64,000 bases of DNA from Oopsacas minuta. Its lineage: Eukaryota > Porifera > Hexactinellida > Lyssacinosida > Leucopsacidae. Positions 45,195 to 57,139 of this stretch are shown piece by piece (the first letter of the stretch is position 1; each line of letters opens with the position of its first letter). Location: the NCBI GenBank assembly GCA_024704765.1, contig JAKMXF010000343.1, positions 1,079,349 to 1,143,348 on the forward strand, read 5' to 3'. The position numbers and the translations under genes are program-made. Under the pieces are notes generated by a model. The model was not told the origin of the DNA. It did not search any database and was given only the letters and a program-made list of their open reading frames with translations.

Positions 45195-47556
45195 CAGTGG
45201 TGCCCAACATACGCCTCGAGTAATAATTTCATCCGGCCCGCGTAAGCATGCACTAAGACTTTTGCACTTTGCAATATATACTAATTCTTCATGAACAATT
45301 CCTAAGCCACATTTCGGTAGCAACCATACTGGTTGTCGAATTTTAATATATATTGACATTTTGAGGATTCTTATTCATTTTCAATACACGACAGGGGCAA
45401 GTGTTAGTAATAATAATCCTTAGCGGGTGTATAAATATAAACTAGTATAATTCTAAGCTTATAATTGAAATTCAGATACTGCGTTTACTCATCTCCTAAA
45501 TTACCTGTAGAATACATCTATCATTTATATTAATGGAACCTTGTTCTAAGAAAAGAAAAGTTGGCATCGAGGGTAGAAATTTCAACGACAGCTGGACCAA
45601 GAAATACTTTTTACCAACTCCAAAACAAACCAACGTGCTTAATGTGCAAGCAGGTCATCGCAGTGATGAAAGAGTACAACATCCAAAGACACTATAGTGC
45701 TAATCATCAAGATTACAAAGCATGCTCAGGGCAGATACGGAAGGATAGAGTACAATCATTAATAAGGGAACTTTCGGTACAGCAAAATATTTTTACAAAT
45801 ACTAATTCTGAGTCAGAAAAAGCTGTTCGTGCAAGCTTTGCCATTTCCGAACTTATTGCAAAGAAAATATAAGCCATTTACTCATGGTGAATTTATCAAG
45901 GAGTGTGTTATTACTTTAGCGCTAATTATGTGCCCAGAGAAACAGAAGTTATTTGAGAACATTAGCCTTTCAAGAATGACAATTAGCCGTAGGATAGAGA
46001 ACTTATCAACAGATTTAAACCTTACTTTAGAAAAACGTGCGAGTTCGAGTACTATTCTCTTGCCCTTGATGAGAGCACAGATGCCACTGATACTGCCCAA
46101 CTTGCTGTTTTTGTAAGAGGAAGCGATTTAAAATTTAACCTTACAAAAAAATTGGCGAACTTACATAGCCTTCACGATAAAACAACTGGAGTTGATATTT
46201 ATATAGCGATGATGAATGGAATTGATGCTATCGGACTTAAGTTGAATAATTTATGTGGGGCAACGACAGATGGCGCACCATCAATGATTGGGCGGGAAAA
46301 GGGCTTCGTTGCTCCTCTGGAGAAAGAAAAGATCAATTCAGGAAGTAGTACTATGAAATTAGTCAAAGTGCATTGTATAATTCACCGGGAAAATCTCTGT
46401 TCAAAGTCATTAAGAATGCAGGGTGTAATGGAAATAGTAGTGAAAACTGTCAACTTCATTCGTGCTCGAGGACTCAATCATCGACAATTTCGAAAACTTT
46501 TAGACGAAATGGATTCTCAATATGGAGACCTTCTTTATTATACGGAAGTACGATGGTTAAGTAGGGGTGCGATGCTTCGACGCTTTTATGAACTCAAAGA
46601 AGAAGTATTTCATTTTATGGAGCAGAAGGAGAAACCAGTTTTTCATCTCAATGATCCATTATTGTTGTGTGACCTGACATTTTTGGTCGACATCACTCAA
46701 TATTTGAATAATCTCAACTCAAAATTACAAGGAAAATTCTGCTTATTTCACAATTTGTTTGACTTCATTTGCGCTTTTGAAAGAAAGCTCGAGAAACGGG
46801 GAAAACAATTAATAGAAGGAAATGTTTATAACTTTGAAACCTTATCAAAGCATTCCCCTCCAGATACAGGTGCATGCGCAATCGAAATCAATTCCCTGCG
46901 CAAAGAATTTGAGAATAGGTTTAAAGATCTTCGTAGCAATATTGTAAACTTCGCTATATTTTCAAATCCTTTCTCTTTAGAACCTATTGAACTCCCCGAG
47001 CATCTCCAGCTAGAATTGGTTGACATGCAATGTAACCAGGACTTGAAAGCAAAATTCAATGATGTCACACTGATAGACTTTTATCAAAAGTATTTATCAT
47101 CATCAGATTACCCCAATCTTATCAAGCATTGAAAGATGATGGCTTGCCTATTTGGGAGCACATACATATGTGAACAACTGTTCTCCCAAATGAAGCTAGT
47201 AAAAAGCAAATGCTGAACTGTTTTAACTGATAGACATCTCGAAGATAAATTAAGAATAACTACTACGGATATAGAACCAAACATCGACCATATAGGTAGA
47301 CATATGCGTTATCAATCGTCATCCATGTCAAAGTAATATATTATTGTCTATACTCGTATTAGTGTTGGTATAATCAGTATTCGGGTTTCTTATTATTTAG
47401 TATCTTTGATCATTTTCTGTACTCTGCCAATATTTCATTTGTGTGTTCCCTTTTTGTAGCATTTCCACTTGGATATTCCAACAATTTTTCTCTAAATAAA
47501 TCTGAAATATATAAATTGGACCATGCGGCCGCAATTAAATCGAGTTGGGAACCCTG
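45195..47556 (+). mobile_element. hAT transposon, GTF2IRD2/Charlie8-like, complete ends
   Basis: The left end is CAGTGGTGCCCAACATACG (45195) and the right end, inward from 47556, CAGGGTTCCCAACTCGAT. The exact 8 bp duplication CTTTAGTA flanks it (45187-45194 and 47557-47564). The 2.36 kb interior is occupied by a decayed BED-finger transposase gene. Confidence 0.96.
45533..47336 (+). pseudogene. hAT transposase with BED finger (GTF2IRD2-like), broken
   Basis: hAT transposase that would excise and insert with 8 bp duplications. ATG 45533 opens MEPCSKKRKVGIEGRNFNDS. A frameshift near 45613 leads into a BED-type zinc finger, PTCLMCKQVIAVMKEYNIQR then HYSANH, with both Cys and both His kept. A shift near 45870 precedes KPFTHGEFIKECV, and another near 46050 precedes YYSLALDESTDATDTAQLAV (first catalytic Asp). 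The long frame to 47132 contains ATTDGAPSMIGREKGF (second Asp), HCIIHRENLCSKSL and DLLYYTEVRWLSRG. The hAT dimerisation segment (YMCEQLFSQMKLVKSKC) follows a stop at 47130, and a second stop follows. It ends at TAA 47334-47336. Two catalytic Asp and the BED residues survive; the reading frame does not. Confidence 0.92.
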
Positions 47557-47825
47557 CTTTAGTATAACCATGGTGTAAAATTTCCTAAATGAGAGTTTAG
47601 TGGTGCCTGTCTTGTACAACCACCTGGCGTTCCGACAAATGTAGTCGTAAAAGACTGGTGGTCGTTGATCACAGGTTTGCTATAGCAGAATGTTTTTATC
47701 TATGCATTAACTATCTATCAATTCAATGTGTGCACAAATGTAATACTACAATGTTGCGAGTTAATATGTTGGAAATATTTTCATTTTACCTACTAATACG
47801 AATTATGTTAGTTTTGTTTGTAAAA

Positions 47826-49353
47826 TCAACTATCCAGTGTACTTTGCTTCAAGTTGCGTATCTTTAAATTCTTCACCAAATCTTCAGCCTTGATCATTAT
47901 CTCAAGGAGACTTCCTTCATTATTAGAAAGAGAAAACTTCTTCAATTTTCCAATCATGACACCTGTTTCTGTCATGGAAATACTTTATCTGACCTTTCTT
48001 GCTGATCTTCGTCGCTATCCTCATTTTCATCACTATATCTTTCTGAGTCATTTAAATCCACCCCTTTTCCTTTTTCTACAATCTCCGTTCCCCAGTCATC
48101 TTTAGAGATAGCAAAGGTAGCCAAGTTATCATCAAAAGTAGTAAATTGAGATAACGTTATGCCATCTAGAATAAACTCAGTTTCTGTCCTAATCTCTACA
48201 AAAGGTGAAGCTAAGATATCAGATTCTGAAGCCTCAATTTTCCTTTGGAAACCACACTTTGTGAAGCATTTTTGAATAGTGCTGATTGGTAAGCTACTCC
48301 ATACATCTTTAATCCATAGAATGGCATCCAAGATATTAACTAGCTTAACCAATTCAGAAGCTGTGTTACATGCAACCATTCTGCTAATCAAGTGCTTTAG
48401 CAATCTCTTCCTGTAGTTGATTTTACAGATTGAATTATTCCAGCATCTATTGGCTGCAGCTTCGAAGTTGTATTAGGTGGCAGAAAACCAATCTCAAATT
48501 GCTTGCCTCAACGTCGGGATGTGAACTACAGTTATCAACAAAGATCAGAACATTCCTGTTTTCAAATCTGAATTTCTGGTTTGTTCTTTTTACCCAGTCT
48601 ACAAGCATCTTAGATGTCATCCACACCTATTTATTTGCTTTATAGTGGATCCCAACATATCTTTGTGAATACCTTTGAAGCACCTTGGATCAAGTGATTT
48701 TCGTATTACAAGGGGTTTTAACTTTTCTCCTACTGCACTAGCACAAAAATGGAAAGTCAAACGGTCTTTTGACTTCTTTCCACCTTTACAAGCATCACCT
48801 TTCTCAACCATTGATCTATTGGGGATGCTTCGGAGGAACATACCAGTTTCATCTACGTTGAATATGTTATTAAGTGAGTATCCCTCGCACATTGAAGGGA
48901 GCCTGGCAGATCAATCAGATATAACATCGTCACTTACATCTGCAGCTTCGCCACTCAATACACAGCTTTTCACACTGTAACGTTTTCTCCAGCTTCCAGC
49001 CATCCATTTGAAGCCTTAAAGCCATCTTCATTCCTTTCCTCGCTGAACATGAGAGCTTTCTCTTGAATCAGCCTGCCAGTGATTTGAATGTTCTTAGACC
49101 TCGCAATCGTAAACTACTCCCAAACTAACTCATTCACATCTATGAATGCACAATTTCAAACCTTAACATACTTTCTATCGCTACAACATACTCCTTGCTT
49201 CCATGTTTCAATGATCTTCTCCTAATATAAACTAATGCTCTGGATCTGTGTCTTTCCAACACCAAGACTCTCTGCTATACTCTTTGCTGTTTCCATTCCT
49301 TCCTCTGATCTCTCGATAACCTTTATACGCTCTTCTAATGACAAAATTTTCAT
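47826..49353 (-). pseudogene. Tigger-type (TIGD/CENP-B-like) pogo transposase, broken
   Basis: DDE transposase of the pogo group with CENP-B-type DNA-binding domains. MKILSLEERIKVIERSEEGM (from 49353) is the first helix-turn-helix. WFTIARSKNIQITGRLIQEK (about 49050-49110) and WLESWRKRYSVK are the second, CENP-B type. LNNIFNVDETGMFLRSIPNR (about 48800-48870) carries the first Asp. KGGKKSKDRLTFHFCASAVG and KPLVIRKSLDPRCFKG are family signatures. NVLIFVDNCSSHPDVEASNL (about 48505-48565) carries the second Asp. The acidic C-terminal region with FTKCGFQRKIEA (about 48245-48290) extends through a shift to LKIRNLKQSTLDS and stops at 47826-47828. At least four frameshifts or stops; the third Asp motif is scrambled near 48430. 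Confidence 0.9.
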
Positions 49354-49371
49354 TTTCCTACTCGCCAATTA

Positions 49372-51662
49372 CACAACTCAACAAGATTTCTCATCAGAGA
49401 TCACATACATTTATCTTAGCATACTTTTGAATGCTGAACTCGAATCTGCAATCAGAATTTCTCTAGCACGTCTAGTTATTCTGAAATCCAATATCCATTT
49501 TTTCAATAGTATAGTATTACCTAGTTACTAAATTACTATATGAGCATGCCTATTTTGATTCAATTATCTGGAATATAAATGAAATTACTTATTTGAATTC
49601 AAGTAAATCAAATTATAAACATGCATCGTAATTGTAGAACTCATCCCGACAATTTCTGTTACGTTTGTGGTCTTTTTTTGCGTAAAATCACAAAGACGAC
49701 CAATCACAAATCAATTAAAGAACATAAACAAATTGTACTTCGAATGTCCACTTGGTGACCAAGACAATTCGTGAGCACCACATGTTATATGCACTTCTTG
49801 TTCAAGTGGACTACGTGATTGGTTGAACAAAAGGAAAGTTTCAATGCCATTTGCAATACCCATGGTCTAGAGGGAACAGAAAAATCACCTTGATGATTGT
49901 TACTTTTGCCTTATCGACATTACAGGATTCTCAGCTAAGAATAAGCACGCTCTTGTTTACCCAGACTTGGATTCTGTTCGCAGGCCAATTCCACACGACA
50001 TCTCATTACCAATCCCAATTCCCAAGCCACAGCAAATTAAAATCGGCTCTGATATGGTGGAAGATGTTCATGCAGATTCTACAGATGCTAATAATGTCTC
50101 GGAAGATGAATTACTAGAGCCACAAACATTTACACAGGGAGAATTGAATGACCTGGTCAGGGATCTAGACTTATCTAAAGACAAAGCTGAACTCCTTGCA
50201 TCCAGGCTCAAACAGAAAAACCTACTCGACAAAGATGTCCTACTATCCCACTATCGCAAGCGAAATTTCGATCTCGCTCAATACTACACCACTGATGGTC
50301 CACTGTACTATTGTAATGATATCGAAGGACTCTATGCAAACCTATTACAAGAACATTCTTCCTCTGATTGGCGCCTTTTCATCGACTCGTCAAAACGGAG
50401 TTTGAAAGCTGTTCTGTTGCATAACGGAAATCTAGAGCCTGGCGTTCCAATTGCTCACTTCGTCTATCTCAAAGAAACCTTCGTCAATTTGCAGGAAGTT
50501 TTGGAGGCAATACAGTATTGAACACATATATAGAATATCTGCGGTGATCTTAAGGTAATCGGACTATTGATGGGCTTGCAACAAGGTTTACAAAGTATTA
50601 TTGTTTCCTATGTCTATGGGACAGCCAAGCAACTGGTGAGCATTATAAAAAATGTGATTGCCGAAGAGAACCTATGAAGTGAGGAAAAGCAATATACAGC
50701 ATTTGCCATTGGCAGATCCAAACAAAGTCTTTTTACCCCCACTTCATATTAAACTTGGATTAATGAAAACATTCGTTGAAACAATGGGCAAAACAAATTC
50801 AGCAGGATGTCTGCATTTGGTAGGCAAATTTCCGAAACTAAGCGAGGCAAAGATAAAAGAGGGAGTATTTGTAGGACCACATATCAGACAAGTATTCAGA
50901 GATCCAGATTTCGAGAAGACATTATCCGAATTAGAAATGAGTGCTTGGAATTCTTTCAAATGGGTTTGTGAAAACTTTTTGGGCAACAAGAAGTCGTCCA
51001 ACTACAGAGAAGGAGTGGAAACCTTGCTTAACGCATATGAGAAGATGGGCTGTCACATGTCGCTAAAACTTCACTTCTTGCACTCTCACCTTGATTTTTC
51101 CCTGAGAACCTTGGTGCTGTAAGTGATGAACAGGGTGAGAGATTCCACCAAGACATACAAGAGATGGAAACACGATTACAAGGTTTCTGGAATGAGGGCA
51201 TGATGTCAGATTACTGTTGGAGGCTCTTCAGAGATAATCCCAACAAGATATATAAAAGGAAGTTGTACTCTCAACACTTTTAATTTAGTTAGCTACCTTT
51301 ATATTTCTAGATGGATATGTATTTCCCCTTAGATTATGAGTAGTTGATACATGCATGAATGTGAATAATTATATGTAAGAGCTAGGATAATAACTGATAT
51401 TATCTTGGCATTAATCTAAAACATCGAAACGTTGATTTATTTCAGATGGCTATCATGTAAGAATACAAAAAGACAGCCACTACTATAATATAACAGGAAA
51501 AATTTCGGAAATACATAAAAATCGTTGACTTGTAGATGGAAAAAAAACTGGAGGTGCTGGAAAGAATCTAAAAGCAGATTTGAATTCAGCGTAAAAAACT
51601 AGCTTAGAAAATGTTAGTCTAATACTTGATGAGAAAATGAAGTCAAATTTTGTTGACCTGTG
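49372..51662 (+). mobile_element. DLK-family element C1, inserted into the Tigger
   Basis: The ends are CACAACTCAACAAGATTT (49372) and, inward from 51662, CACAGGTCAACAAAATTT. With gaps, the inverted similarity continues about 110 bp (TTTCTCATCA and AATCTGC are shared). TTA flanks both sides (49369-49371 and 51663-51665), a candidate 3 bp target duplication. The interior encodes a zinc-cluster protein homologous to those at 62227-63908 and, more distantly, 41665-43659. Tigger sequence lies on both sides. Confidence 0.75.
49621..51283 (+). pseudogene. DLK-family zinc-cluster protein, broken copy C1
   Basis: I cannot name the family; I believe similar unnamed proteins are widespread in arthropod genomes. 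ATG 49621 gives MHRNCRTHPDNFCYVCGLFL (first C-x2-C). Frameshifts and stops follow, then DDCYFCLIDITGFSAKNKHA (third Cys pair, about 49885-49945). The long frame 49967-50521 has TQGELNDLVRDLDLSKDKAE then LLASRLKQ (possible DNA-binding helices) and DWRLFIDSSKRSLKAVLLHN (first Asp). After a stop, WNICGDLKVIGLLMGLQQGL (about 50535-50595) holds the DLK motif, and a shift leads to FLCLWDSQAT. The next frame (50658-51122) has FLPPLHIKLGLMKTFVETMG, EGVFVGPHIRQVF and MSLKLHFLHSHL; a shift then leads to VSDEQGERFHQDIQEMETRL. It ends at TAA 51281-51283. Confidence 0.85.
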
Positions 51663-51952
51663 TTATGTATGCTAGTATTTGAATTTACATATATACATAG
51701 GTTGTCGTAATGATCATGTAAATATTGATTCATTACTGGCGAATATTGCATAAGTAATTGTTTTATAAATTTATGGTCGTTGGTTACAGGTAAATTTGAC
51801 CTGAAACTGCAAAATCGTGGTCGTTGGTCGCGTTCTACAAATAGTCGCTCTTCGCAGGTCGGAATATATAGTAAACCATCCGTGCCGGAGAAATCAGTCG
51901 TAAAAGGCAGGACATCGCTCATGGCAGGGGTCGTATAATACAGGTACCACTG

Positions 51953-53938
51953 TATCTATACTTCTATAATATTCAATCTCGATGATTTGTATGCGTAAGT
52001 CCAGAATTATTTGTGGATTCTGGGATGTCGCATAATTATTTTTTTATCGTGTTTATGAATGAAGTAAACATAATTCAATATGATTTCAATAAATGTATCG
52101 AATATTTTGAATCTGATTTTAGCACTTTTCTTTTATCTAATTTTCCTATATATAAAATTGTTGTTTTTATGAATATAAATTTAACCTCAATATATACGCT
52201 TCTACTAGCTCTTAACTGATATATGTGGTTCTATCGACTACAGTTATAGAAAAAGTATTCAACTACCACAATTTGTTGTGTATACTAATTGTGTCATATA
52301 TTTATACGTTTTCAGTTTTTTCATAATATCGGAATGAAAAAATGTAAAGATCAAAGTTTTTACTGTCAGCATAAACTGTAGTGAGATTTTTTAATTTTGA
52401 ATTCCATGCGTTTTTAGTCTAATTTATAGATAATGAGCTATTAATATGCAACGGATCCATCCTATCAACAAAGATTTTGTCATTAGGCGAAATTTGACTG
52501 GGCACATTTAGTATCTAAATATAGAAATTACCTTATCCCCAAATTTTCTAAACATTCTAACATTTATCAGATTATCTTTATTTATTTTGTTACAACTCCT
52601 GCCATATGTGGAAAAAGTGGCAGAGACAAGAAGATTCATAGAAATTATTCCAACATTATTTCAAAGCCTAAATATCCTATATAATTTAACGGTAATTTCC
52701 TAATAATAACCATGCGTTATATTTATCTCTGCCATATGTGCCACAAATTTAATACAGAGCATAATTCATCTTAAAAATTTCCAAATGTTTAGAAAAAGGG
52801 ATCTAGTGTAATTGCTATTTGTAGATCCTAAATATGCATAAGAGTTCACAAACAGAGAAATTATTTGACGAGTGAGAAGTTGGCTGAAAATTCGATCAGC
52901 AGTACCTCAACCATTAATTTAACTTCCCATGGCTATAATGTAAATATTTTGGACATTTTTGAAATTGAATTTATATTTTTATAATTTTATTATTTCTGAT
53001 AGAAATTTGTAGATCTAACTAGTAATAGTTCATATATGAATTTGGTATACTCAAACTAAATCTTGTTTCCTGAAATCATGGTCATGTACTGCTACTGTAT
53101 GGACTTTTATGTGTTTATAATATCAAGTAAATATCCAATACTTTACGTATGGGATATTTTGGCTTGAAAATTGGCTTGTTTGAGTCGAGTTTATATTTGA
53201 TTTGTACGAAGCACACACATGTAATGAAATATTCTAATCCATTCTAACTATAGTAAGTCTCTAGACCCCCAGGCTTTGAGCTAGAGACTGTATTCATGTG
53301 AAATTTACTTAGAGGTAGCAGCAATTTCGTATGGTAACCTCCCAAATTTGATTTGTTTCCTACAACTGGGCGCCATTGTCCGTATATGATGTTCACATAA
53401 CTGCGGAATGGATATTGAAGTGTTCCAGTTAAGCAATATCAGACATAAGAAAGTGGTCCCGTTAAACTTTCACTTTACTAGCAGAACTAAACTAATAGCA
53501 CCAAAAGTGGACCATTTAAACCAACCTATCATGCGTCTACTGTATTCAGGTTAGAGTTGGTTGTGTTTTATCGTACAAATATTTGAAATTCTTGAAGGGC
53601 CTAGTGAGTGTAGATACACTTGTGTATCGCTTCGAAGGTAAGAACGATCGCCCCCTTACTTAATCTAGATTATAATCCCGTTCCTTTGAGAACCTAGACT
53701 ACTTAAATATATCAATTATGTAGATTCAGGCGTACTCCTGAGGTCCTACCTATCGCTTATAATTTCTATACCAGATTCCTTATATATAGCTAATCTATAG
53801 TATAGTACAGTTTTTGTAAAACAAAAATCCCATAACCTTCTTTGAAAAGGTGACTTTCATTATTCCAAAAATGATCTTTCTTTACTTTTAGAAAAGCTAA
53901 TACATAAAACTATATTTATTATAGCTGAGCTATATATA
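51953..53938. other. No gene; ends in the dispersed repeat targeted by Tc1
   Basis: AT-rich sequence. A possible pogo-like end (CAGTAGACGCATGATAGG read on the minus strand from about 53547) has no clear partner. From about 53790 to 53938 runs the dispersed repeat also present at 21235-21370. Confidence 0.5.
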
Positions 53939-55292
53939 CAGTATGTCCCGAAAGTTTTTTCCTATTAGATAAATACCAATATAATTAGTGTTACGTGTCA
54001 TAGGCGTTTAATTACTTTCCAATATAACCTCCTTTCAAATCTACACATTTTCTCATTCTTGCTGGCATCCCATCTATCAATTTTCGAAGTAAGTCCGGAT
54101 TGATATTAGACCACACTGTTTTGAGGTTTTTGTCCAGCATTTCTAGATTTGTCGCTGATGGCATCTCTGACAAGCTCTGTTTAACAACAGCCCACAAATT
54201 CTCAATCGGAGAAAGATCAGGCGAGTTGCCTGGCCATATTTCTTTCCCCCAACAACCAACAAGATTCAATTGACACCATTCCTGGCTCAATTTCGATGTG
54301 TGAGCGGGGGCTCCATCTTGTTGAAAGATTGATTTTGACATGTTTTCACAAAATCTCCTCTGCAAAACCGTACCTCTCAATCGCCTACGAGCAAAGGCAG
54401 CTTTACATGGCCCAGCTAGTATGTTATCTACATAATATTTTGCATTTACAGTGCATTTCTGAGGAAGAATGTGCAGTTCCGACACAGCATTAGCCGACAT
54501 AGCGGCCCATACCATCAATTTTGGAGGAAATTTCAAAGTCAAGATTGGAGGAATATTTCTAGCACTGGAGTCCCAAACCCGGTCTGTTTGTCTATTTGAA
54601 GGTGCGAAAAGATGAAAGGGAGATTCGTCGGAGAAAATTACATTTGCCCACTCCTTAGATGACCAATTGAGTCTTTTTTTACAGAATGTTAGTCGATGAA
54701 CCAATTTTTTTTCTGTCAATCTCGGATTTCGGGGCCGTTTGAAACATTTGAGACCTAGGCTTTCCTTCAAATAGCGATCTACTGCCGTCTTCGAAGTCTG
54801 ATGGCCACGAGCTGTTAATCTTTCCGCCAATTTTCGGGTTGACTGGTGTCTTTTCCCGATAGATTTAGCAATGACTATTTTGGCCACTCTTGTTACTGAA
54901 GAGGGCCTTCCAGATCTGTGTTTGTCTTCGAGACTTTCACCGCGCTTCTTCCGCTTCCACCAGTTATTGACGGTCTTAATTGACTTCCCGAGGTGTCTAG
55001 CAACATTCTTCTGTGAAATTCCAGCTTCTAACATTGCTATTGCCTTCAAACGTAGGATAATTGTTCTGGGATTCCCAAAATTCGACATCTAATTTCCAGG
55101 ATAAAAAGAAATTTGTAATTACAAAACAATTGGAGAAGAATATAATGCCTTTGGGAAAATGATAAGTTACCCTTCTCTAAATACACATATCAATCATAAT
55201 AATAATGTATATCTTAGTTAGTGAGATTATTTGAACTAAGGGTCTATAATATAATATGTAATGCAATAGGAAAAAACTTTCGGGACGTACTG
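53939..55292 (-). mobile_element. Intact Tc1-type element with DD37E transposase, 1.35 kb
   Basis: The TIRs read CAGTATGTCCCGAAAGTTTT at 53939 and, inward from 55292, CAGTACGTCCCGAAAGTTTT. They agree over about 28 bp with one difference. TA is intact on both sides (53937-53938 and 55293-55294). A single full-length transposase ORF fills it, so it is the best candidate for an active element in the window. Confidence 0.96.
54012..55088 (-). CDS. Tc1/mariner transposase, DD37E, intact 358 aa
   Basis: Cut-and-paste DDE transposase acting on TA targets. ATG 55088, stop at 54012-54014, no internal lesion. Residues 1-55 form the first helix-turn-helix (AGISQKNVARHLGKSIKTVN). RSGRPSS (58-64) is the GRPR-like minor-groove linker. 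Residues 68-115 form the second helix-turn-helix. Catalytic residues: D154 in VIFSDESPFHLF, D258 in IFQQDGAPAHTS, and E296 in NSPDLSPIENLWAVV. I count 37 residues between D258 and E296, so DD37E rather than the DD34E of classical Tc1. MVWAAMSANAVSELHIL (192-208) is the usual strand between. The length is typical (340-360 aa). ATG 55088 is preferred because it directly precedes the conserved N-terminal helices and the next Met is inside them. Confidence 0.95.
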   Translation of the reverse strand: MSNFGNPRTIILRLKAIAMLEAGISQKNVARHLGKSIKTVNNWWKRKKRGESLEDKHRSGRPSSVTRVAKIVIAKSIGKRHQSTRKLAERLTARGHQTSKTAVDRYLKESLGLKCFKRPRNPRLTEKKLVHRLTFCKKRLNWSSKEWANVIFSDESPFHLFAPSNRQTDRVWDSSARNIPPILTLKFPPKLMVWAAMSANAVSELHILPQKCTVNAKYYVDNILAGPCKAAFARRRLRGTVLQRRFCENMSKSIFQQDGAPAHTSKLSQEWCQLNLVGCWGKEIWPGNSPDLSPIENLWAVVKQSLSEMPSATNLEMLDKNLKTVWSNINPDLLRKLIDGMPARMRKCVDLKGGYIGK

Positions 55293-56584
55293 TATGTTAT
55301 TTGTTTCATTATTTACCTTTATTAGCTTACTCATTATCTACCTATCAATGGTTGTCTCCAGGTCCTCCAGTGGGTCCTGGCAAAATTAAAGATGTATGGA
55401 GCAATTTACCCCCAAGTGCGCACGCATTTGACATCTAGACTTATAACATTACTTAAGTAAAGACATTTGCTCCTTAGTAACCTACATAAGAGATAAGACA
55501 TGAGATTTGACATTTCAAATGCTTCAGGCTCCAATAACGTTCCTTTTCATTCTTCACAATTACATTAGATTTGTATTTTGAGTAATCAGGATTGAATTTA
55601 ACCATTCTATATTAGGAAAATTGCTCAATGTGCAATGCAACGTCAAACCATTTCAATAAATTGTGAATTATACAAAGTGTCCCAGCATCCACTTTTTATA
55701 GTAAGAATACTGAATTTGATGCAGTTTAACGGTGAACTTTGTAAATTTTTCCCATTAAATAGGAGCGCGCCATTGGGTGCGCTCCTTCAAAAATGGACCG
55801 CCGCGCCACTTTCCGCTCCTGAATCATAAATCGAGCATGCTCCAGGTCCTGCTCCTTTTTGCTCTGCAACACAGCATATCTCTGAAGTTTAATATTACGC
55901 CCTAGGAGGGATGAACAATGAATGGAACAAGTAAGAAAGATAGAAATAGGCTTTGATAACAGTAAAAGTGAACATATATAATCTAACTTAGGGTGTATAT
56001 GTGAGTCCTTATAGCTTTATAACTTCTGCTGCCTACATGAGAGGTGCACAACAACTAAATACATCACCTCGGAACACTACGGATCAAGACTATACAAGGG
56101 TCATATAATCTTGTAATTTGATGTATTCTGTGAATTTTGATGAACGTTTCGGATTTATTGAACTAAATATCAATTTCGCCAACAAATCATTTCCTGTTAC
56201 CTCAAACAGTTGATATTGCCAATAATCTGTATGCGTTACTATAGTTTGAATGGATTAGAATGTTGCATTACATTTGTGTGCTTCTAGAAATCTAATAGAG
56301 ACCGACTAAATCAAACAAGCAAGTTTTTAAGCCTAAATATCTCAACATTTTTCGATATATTAACATAATATTTTAAACACACAAACTTCGATACAGCACG
56401 AATCTATGCCAATGACACCGGGATGAATAATCACTTTAAGTATACTAAATTAATATGTAAACTACAGCTCGTAGTTGGAATTTTTAATTACTAATACATT
56501 CGTGACTACTAATCTAATAGAGTCTCAACTCAACCAAGCCAGTCGAGTTAAAAGTGAATATTTACAGAAGTGGAATTAATAGGT
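55293..56584. other. No gene recognised
   Basis: It begins with the continuation of the repeat interrupted by Tc1 (to about 55330). A C/T-rich patch with CCAGGTCCT repeats (55360, 55850) may be transposon debris. A 64-codon open frame at 55635-55829 has no motif. Confidence 0.5.
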
Positions 56585-56965
56585 TCAGCTGTAACTCAAG
56601 AACTAGCCAACTTCATCCTGGCAATATTTTGATACTTTCTATATGAATATATTTGGAATAATTCATATTTGAACTTTGAAATTGAAGATCAATATCTTGT
56701 GCTTTATATCATAACACTTTTCCAACATATCAGCCTATTAGGCGATCACATGACGTCTTTCGACCTGAAAATATATCTAGACGTGGAATGTATGATTATC
56801 ACATCATATTTATGAAATTTAATTATACCTTAGGTATCTTGCTAATATCATGAGTTTTTTCTTCGAATCAACTACAATGCACTTCTTATTTATTCCTGGT
56901 CCATAACATAATTGTAGTTTCCAGTCCTTATATTACATAATTTACTACATGAGTAATCAAGCATG
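56585..56965. repeat. Dispersed repeat, direct copy of 36120-36540
   Basis: It aligns with 36120-36540 through AACTCAAGAACTAGCCAA, ATATTTGGAATAATTCATA, ATGACGTCTTTCGACCTGAA and CCTGGTCCATAACATAATTG at perhaps 70-75% identity. See the foldback at 58108-58845 for the likely parent structure. Confidence 0.75.
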
Positions 56966-57139
56966 TTTACTCCGTATTTCGCACTTTCAAGGAAGCCGAT
57001 TTCAAATATGATAGTAAGCAACTCGTTGTGGATATTGGTTGTTTTAGGTGCATAAGGTGAACAATATAAAATACAGTCCAAAACTTGCTTCCACCGAAAT
57101 CTCAAATATGCTGCGTAATTGATTACTCGTATATTGCTA

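Larger units (their letters stand above)
47598..51952 (-). mobile_element. Tigger/pogo transposon split by a later insertion
   Basis: The left end TAGTGGTGCCTGTCTTGTAC (47598) matches the right end read inward from 51952, CAGTGGTACCTGTATTATAC, and similarity continues for about 22 bp. TA follows on the right (51953-51954); on the left the dinucleotide is TT and the terminal C is T. The Tigger gene occupies 47826-49353 on the minus strand. The 2.3 kb element at 49372-51662 interrupts its 5' region, and Tigger 5' sequence resumes at 51663-51952. Confidence 0.85.
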
